A stretch of 64,000 nucleotides of DNA, from positions 1,364,001-1,428,000 of the forward strand of contig NZ_FNWF01000003.1 in NCBI RefSeq assembly GCF_900106515.1, in the 5' to 3' direction. Both the position numbers and the translations under genes were made by a program. Shown in pieces: positions 34,460 through 43,992 of this stretch. The DNA is from Peptoniphilus lacydonensis. GTDB lineage: Bacteria; Bacillota; Clostridia; Tissierellales; Peptoniphilaceae. Below the pieces are notes generated by a model, which searched no databases, was not told the origin of the DNA, and worked only from the letters and a program-made list of their open reading frames with translations. Numbering within the stretch: position 1 is the stretch's first letter; each line of letters begins with the position of its first letter.

Positions 34460-35170
34460 ATGGAAAACACAGAAAATATAGATAAAAAAAAGAAGTTTGT
34501 TCCCACAATTGAAACAGAACTTAGAAGAAGGCAAGTTTCTGTTCCTGAAGTTTCATATAGAGCAAGTGGAATAAATTTTATGGGCAAAAGAATAAAATCT
34601 TTTATATTCACAAATGATATTCCTGTAATAGTAAATAACAATGCACAGGCAATTATGTCAGTTTATCCCTTTACGCCACAATTAAAAATTATCAATTCAA
34701 TAATTGAAGCTGCATCCGTTCCAGTTTTTGTGGGAGTAGGAGGCGGAACAACATCAGGACTTCGTGCAGTAAATATTGGGCTTCAAGCAGAACTTTTGGG
34801 AGCAAGTGGTGTTGTAGTAAATGCACCAATGGAAAATGACAATATAGAACTTTTGGCAAAGGCACTTGATGTGGCTGTAATTGCATCAGTAATTACAAAG
34901 TATGATGACATTAAAGGAAAAGTTGATGCAGGTGCAAGGGTTTTAAATATTGCTGGTGGGAAAGAAACAGCTTCACTTGTAAAATATACACGAAAAATTG
35001 TTGGAGAGGAATTTCCAATAATTGCAACAGGTGGACACACTGACGAACATATATTAGAAACAATTGATGCAGGTGCAAATGCAATAACTTATACACCTAA
35101 GTCAAGTTCAGAAATTTTTTCAGAAGTAATGGAAAAATATAGACTTAATATGGAAAAGAAGTCGGAATAA
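34460..35170 (+). CDS. TIM-barrel protein of unknown function in a lysine regulon
   Basis: 236 residues. The sequence after residue ~60 has the rhythm of a (beta/alpha)8 phosphate-binding barrel: VPVFVGVGGGTTSG, ELLGASGVVVNAPMEND, VAVIASVITKYDDIKGKVDAGARVLNIAGG, and FPIIATGGHTDEHILETIDAGANAITYTP near the end, resembling ThiG/NanE-like barrels. The ATG at 34460 follows gaggagg. It is first after the lysine riboswitch and precedes the lysine transporter, so a role in lysine use is likely, but no reaction can be named. Confidence 0.75.
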   Translation: MENTENIDKKKKFVPTIETELRRRQVSVPEVSYRASGINFMGKRIKSFIFTNDIPVIVNNNAQAIMSVYPFTPQLKIINSIIEAASVPVFVGVGGGTTSGLRAVNIGLQAELLGASGVVVNAPMENDNIELLAKALDVAVIASVITKYDDIKGKVDAGARVLNIAGGKETASLVKYTRKIVGEEFPIIATGGHTDEHILETIDAGANAITYTPKSSSEIFSEVMEKYRLNMEKKSE

Positions 35171-35194
35171 AAATAATAAGAAAGGGAGAAAAAA

Positions 35195-36703
35195 ATGGAA
35201 TTTGGAATTTTATCAATAGTTCCTCCAATAGTTGCCATTGCTTTGGCGTTAATTACAAAGGAAGTAATAACTTCTCTTTTAATTGGAATTTTGGCAGGGG
35301 GATTAATTTTTACAGGTGGAAATATCATAGCTGCTTTAGAAACAGTTTTTGAACTTATGGGAACGAAGCTTGGCGACAATGCACTTATGTTAGTATTCTT
35401 GACAATGCTTGGATCTCTTGTGATGATTATGAATATGGCAGGAGGATCTTTTGCCTATGGGAAGTGGGCAAGTCAAAAGATAAAGAGCAAGAAAATGGCA
35501 AAGTTTGCCACAGCTTTTTTAGGAATTTTAATTTTTATTGACGATTATTTTAACTGTCTTACAGTTGGGGCAGTTATGAAGCCAATAATAGATGAAAATA
35601 AAGTATCGAGAGCAAAGCTTGCACATATTATAGATTCATGTGCTGCGCCAGTCTGTATATTGGCACCAGTTTCATCATGGGCAGCAAGTGTAGTTGCGGT
35701 AATTGGAGACACAGGTGTAAAAAATCCAATGAGCGTATTTTTAAATACAATACCAATGAATGTGTATCCAATATTGACTTTAATTATGATTCTTTATTTT
35801 AGTTTTTCAGATGTAGAAATTGGTGTAATGGAAAAATATGAACTAAATGATACATCTAGACTTGTTGAAAATGAAGATGTGGGATATGAATATTCAAAAG
35901 ATGGTAAAGTTTTTGATTTAATTGTTCCAATATTGGTTTTAATTTTTGTAACAATTTTGATGATGCTTAAAACTGGAGGATTTTTCTCAGAAGATATAAA
36001 AGCAGGTGCAGCATTTGGAGATGCAAATGTAAATTTATCGCTCGTAATAGGAGCATTTTTTGCAATAGTTGTTTCGTTTATAATGTATATTCCTAGAAAG
36101 CTTTTAAAATTTGAAGACTTTATGAAGGGAATAGTTGAAGGAATGAAGACAATGATCTCTGCAATTGTAATATTATCTCTTGCTTGGACTATTGGTGGAA
36201 TAACTAGCGATGAATTTTTAAATACTGGTTCTTATATTGCATCACTTATTTCAAATTCAACTATGCCAATGTGGCTTTTGCCTGCAATAATTTTTGTAGT
36301 TGGAGCATTTTTATCTTTCTCAACAGGGACAGCTTGGGGAACTTTTGGAATTTTAATTCCAATAATGGTTCCAATATTAATACACACAAATCACATGCAC
36401 TATCTTGAAATTGTATTAGCAGCAATTTTCTCTGGATCAGTATTTGGAGATCACTGCTCACCAATATCTGATACGACAATTTTGGCATCAGCAGGAGCAG
36501 GTTGCGATCACATAGCCCATGTATCAAGTCAATTGCCTTATGCACTTAGCGTTGGGATTTCATCAGCACTTGCATTTTTAATTTCAGGAGTTATAGGAAG
36601 ACCAGAATTAACACTTTTAATAGGATTGATAATACTTGCAACAATAACTTTTTTCTTAAAAAGAACTACATCTAAGAAATATTTAAAAGTAGAAAAAATT
36701 TAA
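35195..36703 (+). CDS. lysW: NhaC-family transporter, likely lysine importer LysW
   Basis: 502 residues with about 11-12 transmembrane helices. NhaC-type signatures include FIDDYFNCLTVGAVMKPI, AHIIDSCAAPVCILAPVSSWAAS and SGSVFGDHCSPISDTTILASAGAGCDHIAHVSSQLPYAL. NhaC-like proteins under lysine riboswitches were named LysW and proposed to carry lysine. The L-box upstream supports that over Na+/H+ exchange. gggag ribosome site; second gene of the operon; strong terminator after it. Confidence 0.85.
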   Translation: MEFGILSIVPPIVAIALALITKEVITSLLIGILAGGLIFTGGNIIAALETVFELMGTKLGDNALMLVFLTMLGSLVMIMNMAGGSFAYGKWASQKIKSKKMAKFATAFLGILIFIDDYFNCLTVGAVMKPIIDENKVSRAKLAHIIDSCAAPVCILAPVSSWAASVVAVIGDTGVKNPMSVFLNTIPMNVYPILTLIMILYFSFSDVEIGVMEKYELNDTSRLVENEDVGYEYSKDGKVFDLIVPILVLIFVTILMMLKTGGFFSEDIKAGAAFGDANVNLSLVIGAFFAIVVSFIMYIPRKLLKFEDFMKGIVEGMKTMISAIVILSLAWTIGGITSDEFLNTGSYIASLISNSTMPMWLLPAIIFVVGAFLSFSTGTAWGTFGILIPIMVPILIHTNHMHYLEIVLAAIFSGSVFGDHCSPISDTTILASAGAGCDHIAHVSSQLPYALSVGISSALAFLISGVIGRPELTLLIGLIILATITFFLKRTTSKKYLKVEKI

Positions 36704-36710
36704 ATCTAAT

Positions 36711-36752
36711 AAAGACTAACTAACAGTGCGAACTTAAAAGTTAGTCTTTTTG
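36711..36752 (+). terminator. lysW terminator
   Basis: A 10-bp perfect stem (aaagactaac with gttagtcttt) followed by T. Confidence 0.85.
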
Positions 36753-36788
36753 TTTTAAATATTTTTTGGTGGTTAAATTTTACTTTTT

Positions 36789-36810
36789 GTGATATATATA
36801 TATATATCAC
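36789..36810. promoter_or_regulatory. 22-bp perfect AT palindrome
   Basis: gtgatata... tatatcac reads identically on both strands over 22 bases, 17 bases before the next start codon and just before its ribosome site. It could be an operator or simply a TA repeat. Confidence 0.35.
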
Positions 36811-36827
36811 TGGTAAAGGAGGAAGGT

Positions 36828-37256
36828 ATGAAAAAGAAGAATTATATTTTAGGTGCAGTAATAGTTATTTTATTAATTATTTTATTTGCACCGAAAAAGA
36901 GTGAAAGTTATTACTTAGATGCAAGTGTTGAAAAAGTTGAAGACAGTATCTTGTTCAGTAATAAAAAGTATAAAGTGGACAAAGAAATAGTTAAAGATAA
37001 GAAAATTGACGAAAGTGGTTACAGTTTTTCAGACAATAAAGATTTACTTATTGAAATTAAAAATGAAGGTTCTGAAGAATTAAAAGTAGCACTTCAAAAT
37101 AAAATTTCTTCATCTGTGTTTTTTATTCCAAGAGGTGAAACTAAGTATATTTTTATTTCTGAAGGCAATAAAAACAAAAAATCTCTTGATTTTATAACAG
37201 ATTCTGGGCAAATAAAGGGACAATTTTCAATTTATAAATTGGACGAAGTTAAATAA
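36828..37256 (+). CDS. Membrane-anchored extracellular protein of unknown function
   Basis: 142 residues. MKKKNYILGAVIVILLIILFAP is a single N-terminal anchor or uncleaved signal, followed by a charged beta-rich domain (YYLDASVEKVEDSILFSNKKYKVD, later VFFIPRGETKYIFISEGNKNKKSLDF). No Cys lipobox. Family not recognised. aaaggagg ribosome site at 36815. Monocistronic, with its own terminator. Confidence 0.75.
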   Translation: MKKKNYILGAVIVILLIILFAPKKSESYYLDASVEKVEDSILFSNKKYKVDKEIVKDKKIDESGYSFSDNKDLLIEIKNEGSEELKVALQNKISSSVFFIPRGETKYIFISEGNKNKKSLDFITDSGQIKGQFSIYKLDEVK

Positions 37257-37266
37257 GGTAGAGAGT

Positions 37267-37312
37267 AAAAGACTTAACGAAGTTTAAAATAGTTTTGTTA
37301 AGTCTTTTTTAT
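37267..37312 (+). terminator. Terminator
   Basis: A 12-bp perfect stem (37267-37278 with 37297-37308) and T run, after the membrane-anchored protein gene. Confidence 0.85.
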
Positions 37313-37392
37313 TTTTAAAATTTTTATTTTACCCCTTTAAAATTTGTTTTTTGTGGTATATATTTTAAATAAAGTAAGTAAAGGGGTGTAAT

Positions 37393-37905
37393 ATGAGTTT
37401 ATTTATTGAAAAGGAAAGTATTTTGAACTGCGAAGTGGACGCTATTGTAAACGCAGCAAATGTAAACTTAGAAAGAGGAGGTGGAGTCTGCGGTCAAATT
37501 TTTAAAGAGGCAAATGATAAAGCTTTGGAAGAAGAATGCAGGAGTCTTGCACCAATAAATCCTGGCAAATCTGTTATTACAAAGGGATATAATTTAAAAG
37601 CAAAGTACATAATTCACACCGTGGGACCAATTTATTTTGATGGAAATAAAAATGAAAGAAAAACTCTTGAAGCGGCATATAAATCAGCACTTGATATTGC
37701 ATTAGAAAATAATATAAAGAGCATTGCCTTCCCACTTTTGTCATCTGGAATTTATGGGTATCCACTAGATGAAGCGGCAGAAGTGGCAGTTTTTACGATA
37801 AATGATTTTTTAGAAAAAAATGATTTGGATGTAACTATTGCTGTTCTTAATGACGAAGTTTTAAAAATTTTAAAAGAGAAAAACAAAGAGTGGATTGAAA
37901 AGTAA
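37393..37905 (+). CDS. Macrodomain protein (ADP-ribose hydrolase type)
   Basis: 170 residues, a stand-alone macrodomain. The ADP-ribose site is VDAIVNAANVNLERGGGVCGQIF (about 15-37) and the second loop is PLLSSGIYGYPLDEAAEVAV. NAAN and GGGV fit the MacroD/YmdB class that removes ADP-ribose from proteins or hydrolyses O-acetyl-ADP-ribose. Promoter-like AT-rich DNA and a ggggtg ribosome site precede it. No ADP-ribosyltransferase partner is in the window. Confidence 0.9.
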   Translation: MSLFIEKESILNCEVDAIVNAANVNLERGGGVCGQIFKEANDKALEEECRSLAPINPGKSVITKGYNLKAKYIIHTVGPIYFDGNKNERKTLEAAYKSALDIALENNIKSIAFPLLSSGIYGYPLDEAAEVAVFTINDFLEKNDLDVTIAVLNDEVLKILKEKNKEWIEK

Positions 37906-37916
37906 ATGAAATTTTA

Positions 37917-37940
37917 AAAGGACCTATGCAGGCCCTTTTT
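37917..37940. terminator. Bidirectional terminator between convergent genes
   Basis: aaaggacc pairs with ggcccttt with one mismatch, followed by T. It sits between the macrodomain gene and the minus-strand small basic protein gene. Confidence 0.65.
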
Positions 37941-37950
37941 TGAATAATGT

Positions 37951-38148
37951 TTAAACTAATTTTTTTAAATCATTTCTAAATTTAATTTTCCCTATATGAT
38001 ATGCGATTTTGCCACTGTGTTTTGGATTTAAAAGATTTAACATTCTAAGCCTTCTTTTTCTGCGTGTCATGTGCCTTTTCATCTTTCTTTTTGGTTTCAC
38101 AAGTTTAAAAAATGCAATTAATTTAATGAATTTTGATAAGTTTTTCAT
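37951..38148 (-). CDS. Small, very basic protein after the PBP gene
   Basis: 65 residues with more than 20 Lys/Arg (KPKRKMKRHMTRRKRRLRML) and few acids. A taggagg ribosome site stands before the ATG, 13 bases after the PBP stop, so it is probably translated from the PBP transcript. I do not recognise it. The charge pattern suggests RNA or teichoic-acid/membrane contact, which is speculation. Confidence 0.55.
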   Translation of the reverse strand: MKNLSKFIKLIAFFKLVKPKRKMKRHMTRRKRRLRMLNLLNPKHSGKIAYHIGKIKFRNDLKKLV

Positions 38149-38161
38149 ATTGTTCCTCCTA

Positions 38162-41053
38162 TTATTTTTTATATTTACTACCTTTTATTTTAGTTGAATT
38201 TTTTGTATTGCTATTTTTATCTTTTGAATTATTGTCTTCGTTATCCATATTTTCTTTGTACCATTCTCTTGTGTGCACGTCGCAATAAGACTTAGGTATG
38301 GTCATGTAATCTTCAGGATAAATTCCATAGTGGGATTTGGGGTCATATCCCTCTGGCCTTTCAAAAAGAACAGTGTATAAGACTGTTTCACTTGGACAAA
38401 ATTGTGTTGCAATTTTATTTGATTCTGAACAAATTAAATATTTTTTAAATAAATCGTCATGATCCTTTGGTTCAGTTCCAGAGATGTATTTTTCTTTGTA
38501 ACTTGCATTGGCATAGTCGCTCATTTTTGTCGCAAGTTTTCCACTTTTTGAAGATATACTTCTTTCAACTATATAAGATGGATCTACGTCAAATTTTTCA
38601 TTTTCATAAGTGTCCTTTGTCATTTTGTTAAAAAGTTCAATGGCAGATGACTTGTCAGACGATAGAGAAATTTTTGGAGAATCTGCACCAATCCACATAG
38701 AGATGCTGTGGTTCTTTGTAAAAGCATTTATAAAATAATCTGAATTATTTTTATTTTCTCCAAGATACCCTCCAGTTTCAGAAGAAGAAATTTTAATTCC
38801 CTTGGCATTTCCTCTATTGGCATTGGAAATAAATACATCTTTTAAAAGATGAGAATTTTTTTCGTCAAAAAGTTTTTTGTTTTTATTTGAGTTGTCAATT
38901 ATAATATTTCCACTTGGATCTTCAATTTTTAAGATTGCAGTTTCCTCTTTATAGACTCCATCATTTGCAATTGTCTGATACATCTTTGATAAATCGGATA
39001 GAGTTACACCAACTTGCATATTTCCAAGGGCTAAGGATTCTAAATTTTCATCATGCTTTTTTTTATTTTCACTTCTTCTTATAAAATAATCTTTATTTTC
39101 ATCATTGCTATCTATTATTCCAAAAGTTTTTAAAACTTCAATTGCTTTATTTTTTCCCAACTCATTTAAGACTTCTGCAGCAATTACGTTGGAAGAGTTT
39201 TCCATTGCAAGCCTCATTGTCATAAGTCCCTTGAAGGAATCGTAATAATTATGTGGCCAAAACATTCCATCGTAGGTGGTTGGCACGTCATCGTAGACAT
39301 CGCCGAGAGTTTTTCCGTTTTCAAGTGCAGGAAGATAAACTGTAAAAGGAGTGATTGCACTGCCAGGTTGTCTATAAGAATCTGTTGCACGATTTAAAAT
39401 CTTTGCATTTTTTGTACGAACATCAAGTCCACCTATTATACCTTCGACAAATCCACTTTCATTGTTTACAGCAATCATTGCAGATTGAGGTTGCATCACT
39501 GGATTTGGATTAAAGTCGAAATATTTATTTGAAATAATTAAATTTTCATTTTCGATTTTATAGAAATCGGGGACATTTTTTAAATAAGCACCGTCAATAA
39601 TTAAATAATTATTTTTTAGTTCTGCTGAACCCTTTTCAATTTTTAAAGGGCCAATTTCGTAGGTATTTAAGATTTTATCCTCATCAATTGTGAAAGCATC
39701 AATGATGTCTATTTTTTGACCTATTTCTTTAAAAAAACTATTTTTTATTTTCAAATCTCCATGGGAAGATATATTGTAAGAAGATTTTGGAATAACTAGA
39801 TTAAAGTTTTCATCAAAAATATTATTTCTTGCAAAATATAAAATTTCGTCTTTATATATAATATTGCCACTTTCGTCAAAAGTTAAATTCAACATTTTAC
39901 TTCCGCCAGCAGAAGATTTCGTAATCAAAAAATTTTTAAAGTTTTCATATTTATCTTCTAAATTTTTTTGGATTTCTTTGTCAATTGTGGAGTAAACTTT
40001 GTATCCACCTGTAAATAATTTGTGTTCCCCTTCTTCGAGAGTTGTTTTATAAAAGTCGGCTAAGTACTTTGACGCTTCCTTTTTTATGTAGTCAGTAGAG
40101 TAGGTACTCATAGTGTGATTTTTAAAATTGCGAGGATTGATTGCACTTACAATGTCATAATTTTTTGCACGTTCATATTCTTTGTCGTCAATATAACCAA
40201 GCTCGTGCATTCTCATCAAAACTATTTTTTGTCTATCAAAGGCGTCTTTATTTAAGACCATATAATAATCTTTTCCATCAATTTCTCTTGTTCCAATTAT
40301 TTTAAAATCATCTTTTAAATACTCACAAGGCACAGATTTAAAGGGCGAATAATTTGCTGGAGATTTTGGTATTCCTGCAAGGAGTGCAGATTCTGCAATA
40401 TTTAAATCAACTGCATCTTTGGAAAAATAAGTTTGTGCTGCTGCCTCAATGCCATAAGCACCTTGTCCCAAATTAATTCTATTTAAATAAGCTTCCAAAA
40501 TTTCATCTTTGTTTAAAACATCTTCTACACGAAGAGATAAATAGGCTTCTTGAATTTTTCTGCCAAAAGTCTTTTGATTTGTGAGATATACTGATCGAAC
40601 AAGCTGTTGAGTTATAGTAGATCCACCACGAATTAGAGAGTGTGATTTTATATTTGCAGCAACAGAAGATGCTATGCCAATTGGGTCTAGTCCCTTGTGC
40701 TTGTAAAATCTGTGGTCTTCAATTGCAATAAAAGAATTTTTTACATTATCAGGTATGTCATAAATATTTATTAAAGTTCTGTATTCAAGTGATTCAACTT
40801 TTTCAATTAAATTGCCATCTTTAGAATAAATATAAGAACTTTGATTAAAGGAAGAACTTAAATTATTTAAATCTGTGGCAGGAGTTTTTGAAATTATTGA
40901 AACAACTATTGCAGAAAAAAGTGAAACAATTAGAACAAAAACTGAAAGTATAATTAAAAGGATAATTTTAATTTTTTGATTTTTATCTAAATTTTTAAAA
41001 TTAAATTTTTTAGTTTTATTTATTTTAATTTTTTTATTTGCATTAGTTTTCAT
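38162..41053 (-). CDS. Class A PBP-like protein with degenerate transpeptidase
   Basis: 963 residues. A basic N-terminus and transmembrane helix (about 28-55) are followed by an intact GT51 domain: Glu112 in EDHRFYKHKG and GGSTITQQLVRSVY (143-156). In the transpeptidase the SxxK motif reads S565-A-I-T568 (PGSAITPF), so the catalytic Lys is Thr, and KTG reads E759-T-G. Only SSN (620-622) survives. It also has a large insert (about 380-510). It is probably a glycosyltransferase with a non-catalytic partner domain. A C-terminal Lys/Asn/Ser tail follows. Confidence 0.9.
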   Translation of the reverse strand: MKTNANKKIKINKTKKFNFKNLDKNQKIKIILLIILSVFVLIVSLFSAIVVSIISKTPATDLNNLSSSFNQSSYIYSKDGNLIEKVESLEYRTLINIYDIPDNVKNSFIAIEDHRFYKHKGLDPIGIASSVAANIKSHSLIRGGSTITQQLVRSVYLTNQKTFGRKIQEAYLSLRVEDVLNKDEILEAYLNRINLGQGAYGIEAAAQTYFSKDAVDLNIAESALLAGIPKSPANYSPFKSVPCEYLKDDFKIIGTREIDGKDYYMVLNKDAFDRQKIVLMRMHELGYIDDKEYERAKNYDIVSAINPRNFKNHTMSTYSTDYIKKEASKYLADFYKTTLEEGEHKLFTGGYKVYSTIDKEIQKNLEDKYENFKNFLITKSSAGGSKMLNLTFDESGNIIYKDEILYFARNNIFDENFNLVIPKSSYNISSHGDLKIKNSFFKEIGQKIDIIDAFTIDEDKILNTYEIGPLKIEKGSAELKNNYLIIDGAYLKNVPDFYKIENENLIISNKYFDFNPNPVMQPQSAMIAVNNESGFVEGIIGGLDVRTKNAKILNRATDSYRQPGSAITPFTVYLPALENGKTLGDVYDDVPTTYDGMFWPHNYYDSFKGLMTMRLAMENSSNVIAAEVLNELGKNKAIEVLKTFGIIDSNDENKDYFIRRSENKKKHDENLESLALGNMQVGVTLSDLSKMYQTIANDGVYKEETAILKIEDPSGNIIIDNSNKNKKLFDEKNSHLLKDVFISNANRGNAKGIKISSSETGGYLGENKNNSDYFINAFTKNHSISMWIGADSPKISLSSDKSSAIELFNKMTKDTYENEKFDVDPSYIVERSISSKSGKLATKMSDYANASYKEKYISGTEPKDHDDLFKKYLICSESNKIATQFCPSETVLYTVLFERPEGYDPKSHYGIYPEDYMTIPKSYCDVHTREWYKENMDNEDNNSKDKNSNTKNSTKIKGSKYKK

Positions 41054-41245
41054 AAGGACTCCTTTTTTTAATTATATCATTTTAATACGCTAATTACTAT
41101 TATTGGAACTTATATTAGAAAGTCTATTTATTTTAAAAGTTGAGAATAATAATTTTGTAAAATTTTAAATGATAAGTTGTAAAATTAAATGGGACACGAA
41201 TAAAAAATAAAAGAGTAAAAATTTTTTATGTAGTATAATGTAATT

Positions 41246-42535
41246 ATGGATAATGTTTATTTAGAGAATTTAAATTCAAATAAAAAGTTAGAAAAGGTTA
41301 TAATTGTTGGCACAAATATTGGTGCTTACCATCACAGCCTTGAAACTTCTATGAAGGAGTTATCTGATCTTGTATATGCTGATGGAGCAGAGGTTGTGGG
41401 AGAAGTCACGCAAAACATTTTAAAATTTAATCCAAAATATTTAATTGGAGCAGGTAAAGTTGATGAAATAAAAGAAATGGCAAAACTTTTGGAAGTTGAT
41501 GCCATTGTTTTTAACGATGAACTCTCAGGAATTCAAGTTAGAAATTTAGAGAAGAGAATAAAGAAAAAAGTAATTGATAGGACAAACTTAATCTTAGATA
41601 TTTTTGGACTTCGTGCAACTACTTATGAAGCAAAACTTCAAGTTGAGCTTGCAAGGCTTGAATATCAAATGCCTAGACTTCTTGGCATTGATGGTTGGTC
41701 TAGAACTGGTGGTGGAATTGGGACTAGAGGGCCTGGTGAACAAATAATTGAAACTGATAGAAGAAGACTTAAAAGAGAAATAGACAAAATAAAAGAGAAA
41801 CTTGAAAAAGCAAAAAAAACTAGGGACACAACTAGAACTAGAAGACTTGAAAATAATATTCCAATTGTATCCCTTGTAGGATACACAAATGCAGGTAAGT
41901 CCACGATTTTAAATAGATTAAAAGAAGAAGAGTCTGGAGAAGTTTCTGTAAAAAATATGCTATTTGAAACTCTTGATCCAAGTTCTAGAAAGGCAAGGCT
42001 TTTGTCTGGTCGTGAATTTATAATTTCTGATACAGTTGGTTTTGTTTCAAAACTTCCTACAAAAATTGTGGAGGCTTTTAAGTCAACTCTTGAGGAGATA
42101 AAATATTCTGATTTAATTTTGCACGTAATTGATGCATCAAGTGAAGATTTGGAAATTCAATACAAGACAACTATGTCAATTTTAAAAGAAATTGATGTAT
42201 TGGACAAAAATATTATTACAGTTTTTAATAAAGTGGACAAGGTAAATATTGAAGATATAAATCTTCCTCTAAAAGTTTTGCCAGATAAAAAAGTTTATAT
42301 ATCTGCGAAAAACGATGAAAATATGGACAGTCTTCTTAAAATTATTGAAGACAATTTAGAGGAAAGATATTTTGATGTAAAATTAAAATTTCCTTATGAC
42401 GACACGGAGATTCTCTACAAGCTAGTTGATAAATTTGAACAAGCTCCAATTTATGAAGATGATGGCATTTATTTAAATTTAAAACTTCACGAGAAGGAAT
42501 ATGAAAAAGTAAAGGATTATGAAGTAAATGTATAA
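41246..42535 (+). CDS. hflX: Ribosome-associated GTPase HflX
   Basis: 429 residues. The N-terminal HflX domain ends in the glycine-rich loop GGGIGTRGPGEQIIETDRR, a family hallmark. The G domain has G1 GYTNAGKST (212-220), G3 DTVGFVSKLP, and G4 NKVD. HflX splits stalled or stressed 70S ribosomes. A tataat at about 41233 lies just upstream; no strong ribosome site is seen. Its end overlaps the YigZ-like gene by eight bases. Confidence 0.95.
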   Translation: MDNVYLENLNSNKKLEKVIIVGTNIGAYHHSLETSMKELSDLVYADGAEVVGEVTQNILKFNPKYLIGAGKVDEIKEMAKLLEVDAIVFNDELSGIQVRNLEKRIKKKVIDRTNLILDIFGLRATTYEAKLQVELARLEYQMPRLLGIDGWSRTGGGIGTRGPGEQIIETDRRRLKREIDKIKEKLEKAKKTRDTTRTRRLENNIPIVSLVGYTNAGKSTILNRLKEEESGEVSVKNMLFETLDPSSRKARLLSGREFIISDTVGFVSKLPTKIVEAFKSTLEEIKYSDLILHVIDASSEDLEIQYKTTMSILKEIDVLDKNIITVFNKVDKVNIEDINLPLKVLPDKKVYISAKNDENMDSLLKIIEDNLEERYFDVKLKFPYDDTEILYKLVDKFEQAPIYEDDGIYLNLKLHEKEYEKVKDYEVNV

Positions 42536-43160
42536 TTCAATTTTAAAAAGTGGGAAATCTGAAATAGAAATAAAAAAATCTATTTTCATTGGACGAGCTT
42601 TTTTTGTGAAAAGTGAAGAAGAAACTCTTGAAATTTTAAAAAATGTAAAGGAAGAAGAGAACTCTGCCACGCACAATTGTCATGCCTATATTATTGGAGA
42701 AGATGGACTAACTCAGAGATATTCCGATGACGGTGAGCCAAGTGGCACAGCTGGAGTTCCCATGCTTGAAGTCTTAAAAAAGGAAGATATGAGAAATGTC
42801 ATTGTGATTGTAACTCGTTACTTTGGTGGAACAAAACTTGGTGCAGGCGGGCTTGTTCGTGCTTACACAGATGCAGTTGTAAAGGCAATTGACGATGCAA
42901 AAAGAGTAGTGAGGAAAAATTTCACTAGAACAAAAATTATTTACGATTACACCTTTCATGGAGCGATTATAAATTTACTTGCCAATGAAAATTTTAAAAT
43001 TATCGAAGAAAATTACACAGATAAAGTTGAAATTACAATTGATATTGGCGAAGACAAAAGTATTTTAAATAAAATTAAAGATTTAACAAGTGCAAATTTT
43101 GAAAGTGAAGACTTAGAGGAAATTGAACTTCCTACAATTGACGGAAAAATTATTTATTAA
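42528..43160 (+). CDS. YigZ/IMPACT family protein
   Basis: 210 residues. The IMPACT core reads SATHNCHAYIIGEDGLTQRYSDDGEPSGTAGVPML, then VIVIVTRYFGGTKLGAGGLVRAYTDAV, followed by the small C-terminal DUF1949 domain. Function in bacteria is not firmly known. It overlaps hflX and is followed by nadE after 17 bases, so the three probably form one operon. Confidence 0.93.
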   Translation: MYNSILKSGKSEIEIKKSIFIGRAFFVKSEEETLEILKNVKEEENSATHNCHAYIIGEDGLTQRYSDDGEPSGTAGVPMLEVLKKEDMRNVIVIVTRYFGGTKLGAGGLVRAYTDAVVKAIDDAKRVVRKNFTRTKIIYDYTFHGAIINLLANENFKIIEENYTDKVEITIDIGEDKSILNKIKDLTSANFESEDLEEIELPTIDGKIIY

Positions 43161-43177
43161 AATATTTAGGAGATATT

Positions 43178-43897
43178 ATGGATTATAAAAAAGTTACAGA
43201 AGATTTAGTAAAATGGGTAGGAGATTATGCAAAAAAAATTGGTGCAAAAGGATTTATCTTTGGACTTTCTGGTGGAATTGATTCAGCAGTAATTGCTGCA
43301 ATCTCAAAAAGGATTTTCCCAGAAAATTCTCTTGGACTTATTATGCCTTGCGATAGTATAAATGAAGATAGAGAGGATGCGTTAAAAGTTGCTAAAGAAA
43401 TAAACCTAGAAACAAAGACAATTGATTTAACAAGTACTTTTGATGAACTTATGAAAGCATCTTTTATTTCAGGAAATAGAATGGCAAAATCAAATATAAA
43501 ACCAAGACTTAGAATGACAACACTTTATTATTATGCACAAGACCTTGGTTACTTAGTCCTTGGACCATCAAATGGAAGCGAAATGTATCTTGGTTATTCT
43601 ACAAAATATGGAGATTCTGGTGCAGACTTAATGCCAATTGCAAATATTTTAAAGACCGACATTTTTAAAATAGCAAAAGAACTTGGACTCCCAGAATTTA
43701 TAATAAATAAAAAACCATCAGCAGGACTTTGGCTTGGACAAACAGATGAAGACGAAATGGGATTTACTTATGAAATTCTTGATGCCTACATCAGGGGAGA
43801 AAAAATTCCAGAGCCTGAAATAAAAGAAAAGATAGATAGGATGCACAAAAACTCAGAACATAAGAGAAAATTGGCTCCAAGGTTTGAGCTTAAATAA
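43178..43897 (+). CDS. nadE: NH3-dependent NAD+ synthetase
   Basis: 239 residues. The PP-loop GLSGGIDSAV (about 29-38), GPSNGSEMYLGYSTKYGDSGADLMPIANILK and the C-terminal KKPSAGLWLGQTDEDEMGFTYEILD are diagnostic. No glutaminase domain is present, so ammonia is the nitrogen source. It completes NAD from nicotinic acid adenine dinucleotide. taggag ribosome site. Last gene of the hflX operon; no clear terminator was seen after it. Confidence 0.95.
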   Translation: MDYKKVTEDLVKWVGDYAKKIGAKGFIFGLSGGIDSAVIAAISKRIFPENSLGLIMPCDSINEDREDALKVAKEINLETKTIDLTSTFDELMKASFISGNRMAKSNIKPRLRMTTLYYYAQDLGYLVLGPSNGSEMYLGYSTKYGDSGADLMPIANILKTDIFKIAKELGLPEFIINKKPSAGLWLGQTDEDEMGFTYEILDAYIRGEKIPEPEIKEKIDRMHKNSEHKRKLAPRFELK

Positions 43898-43992
43898 AAA
43901 AATTTACAAAAAAATTACTACTATTTTAATGCGATTTTGCTTAAATATTATATTGATTAATTGATAAGAATGATATGCAGAAAGAATAGTTA

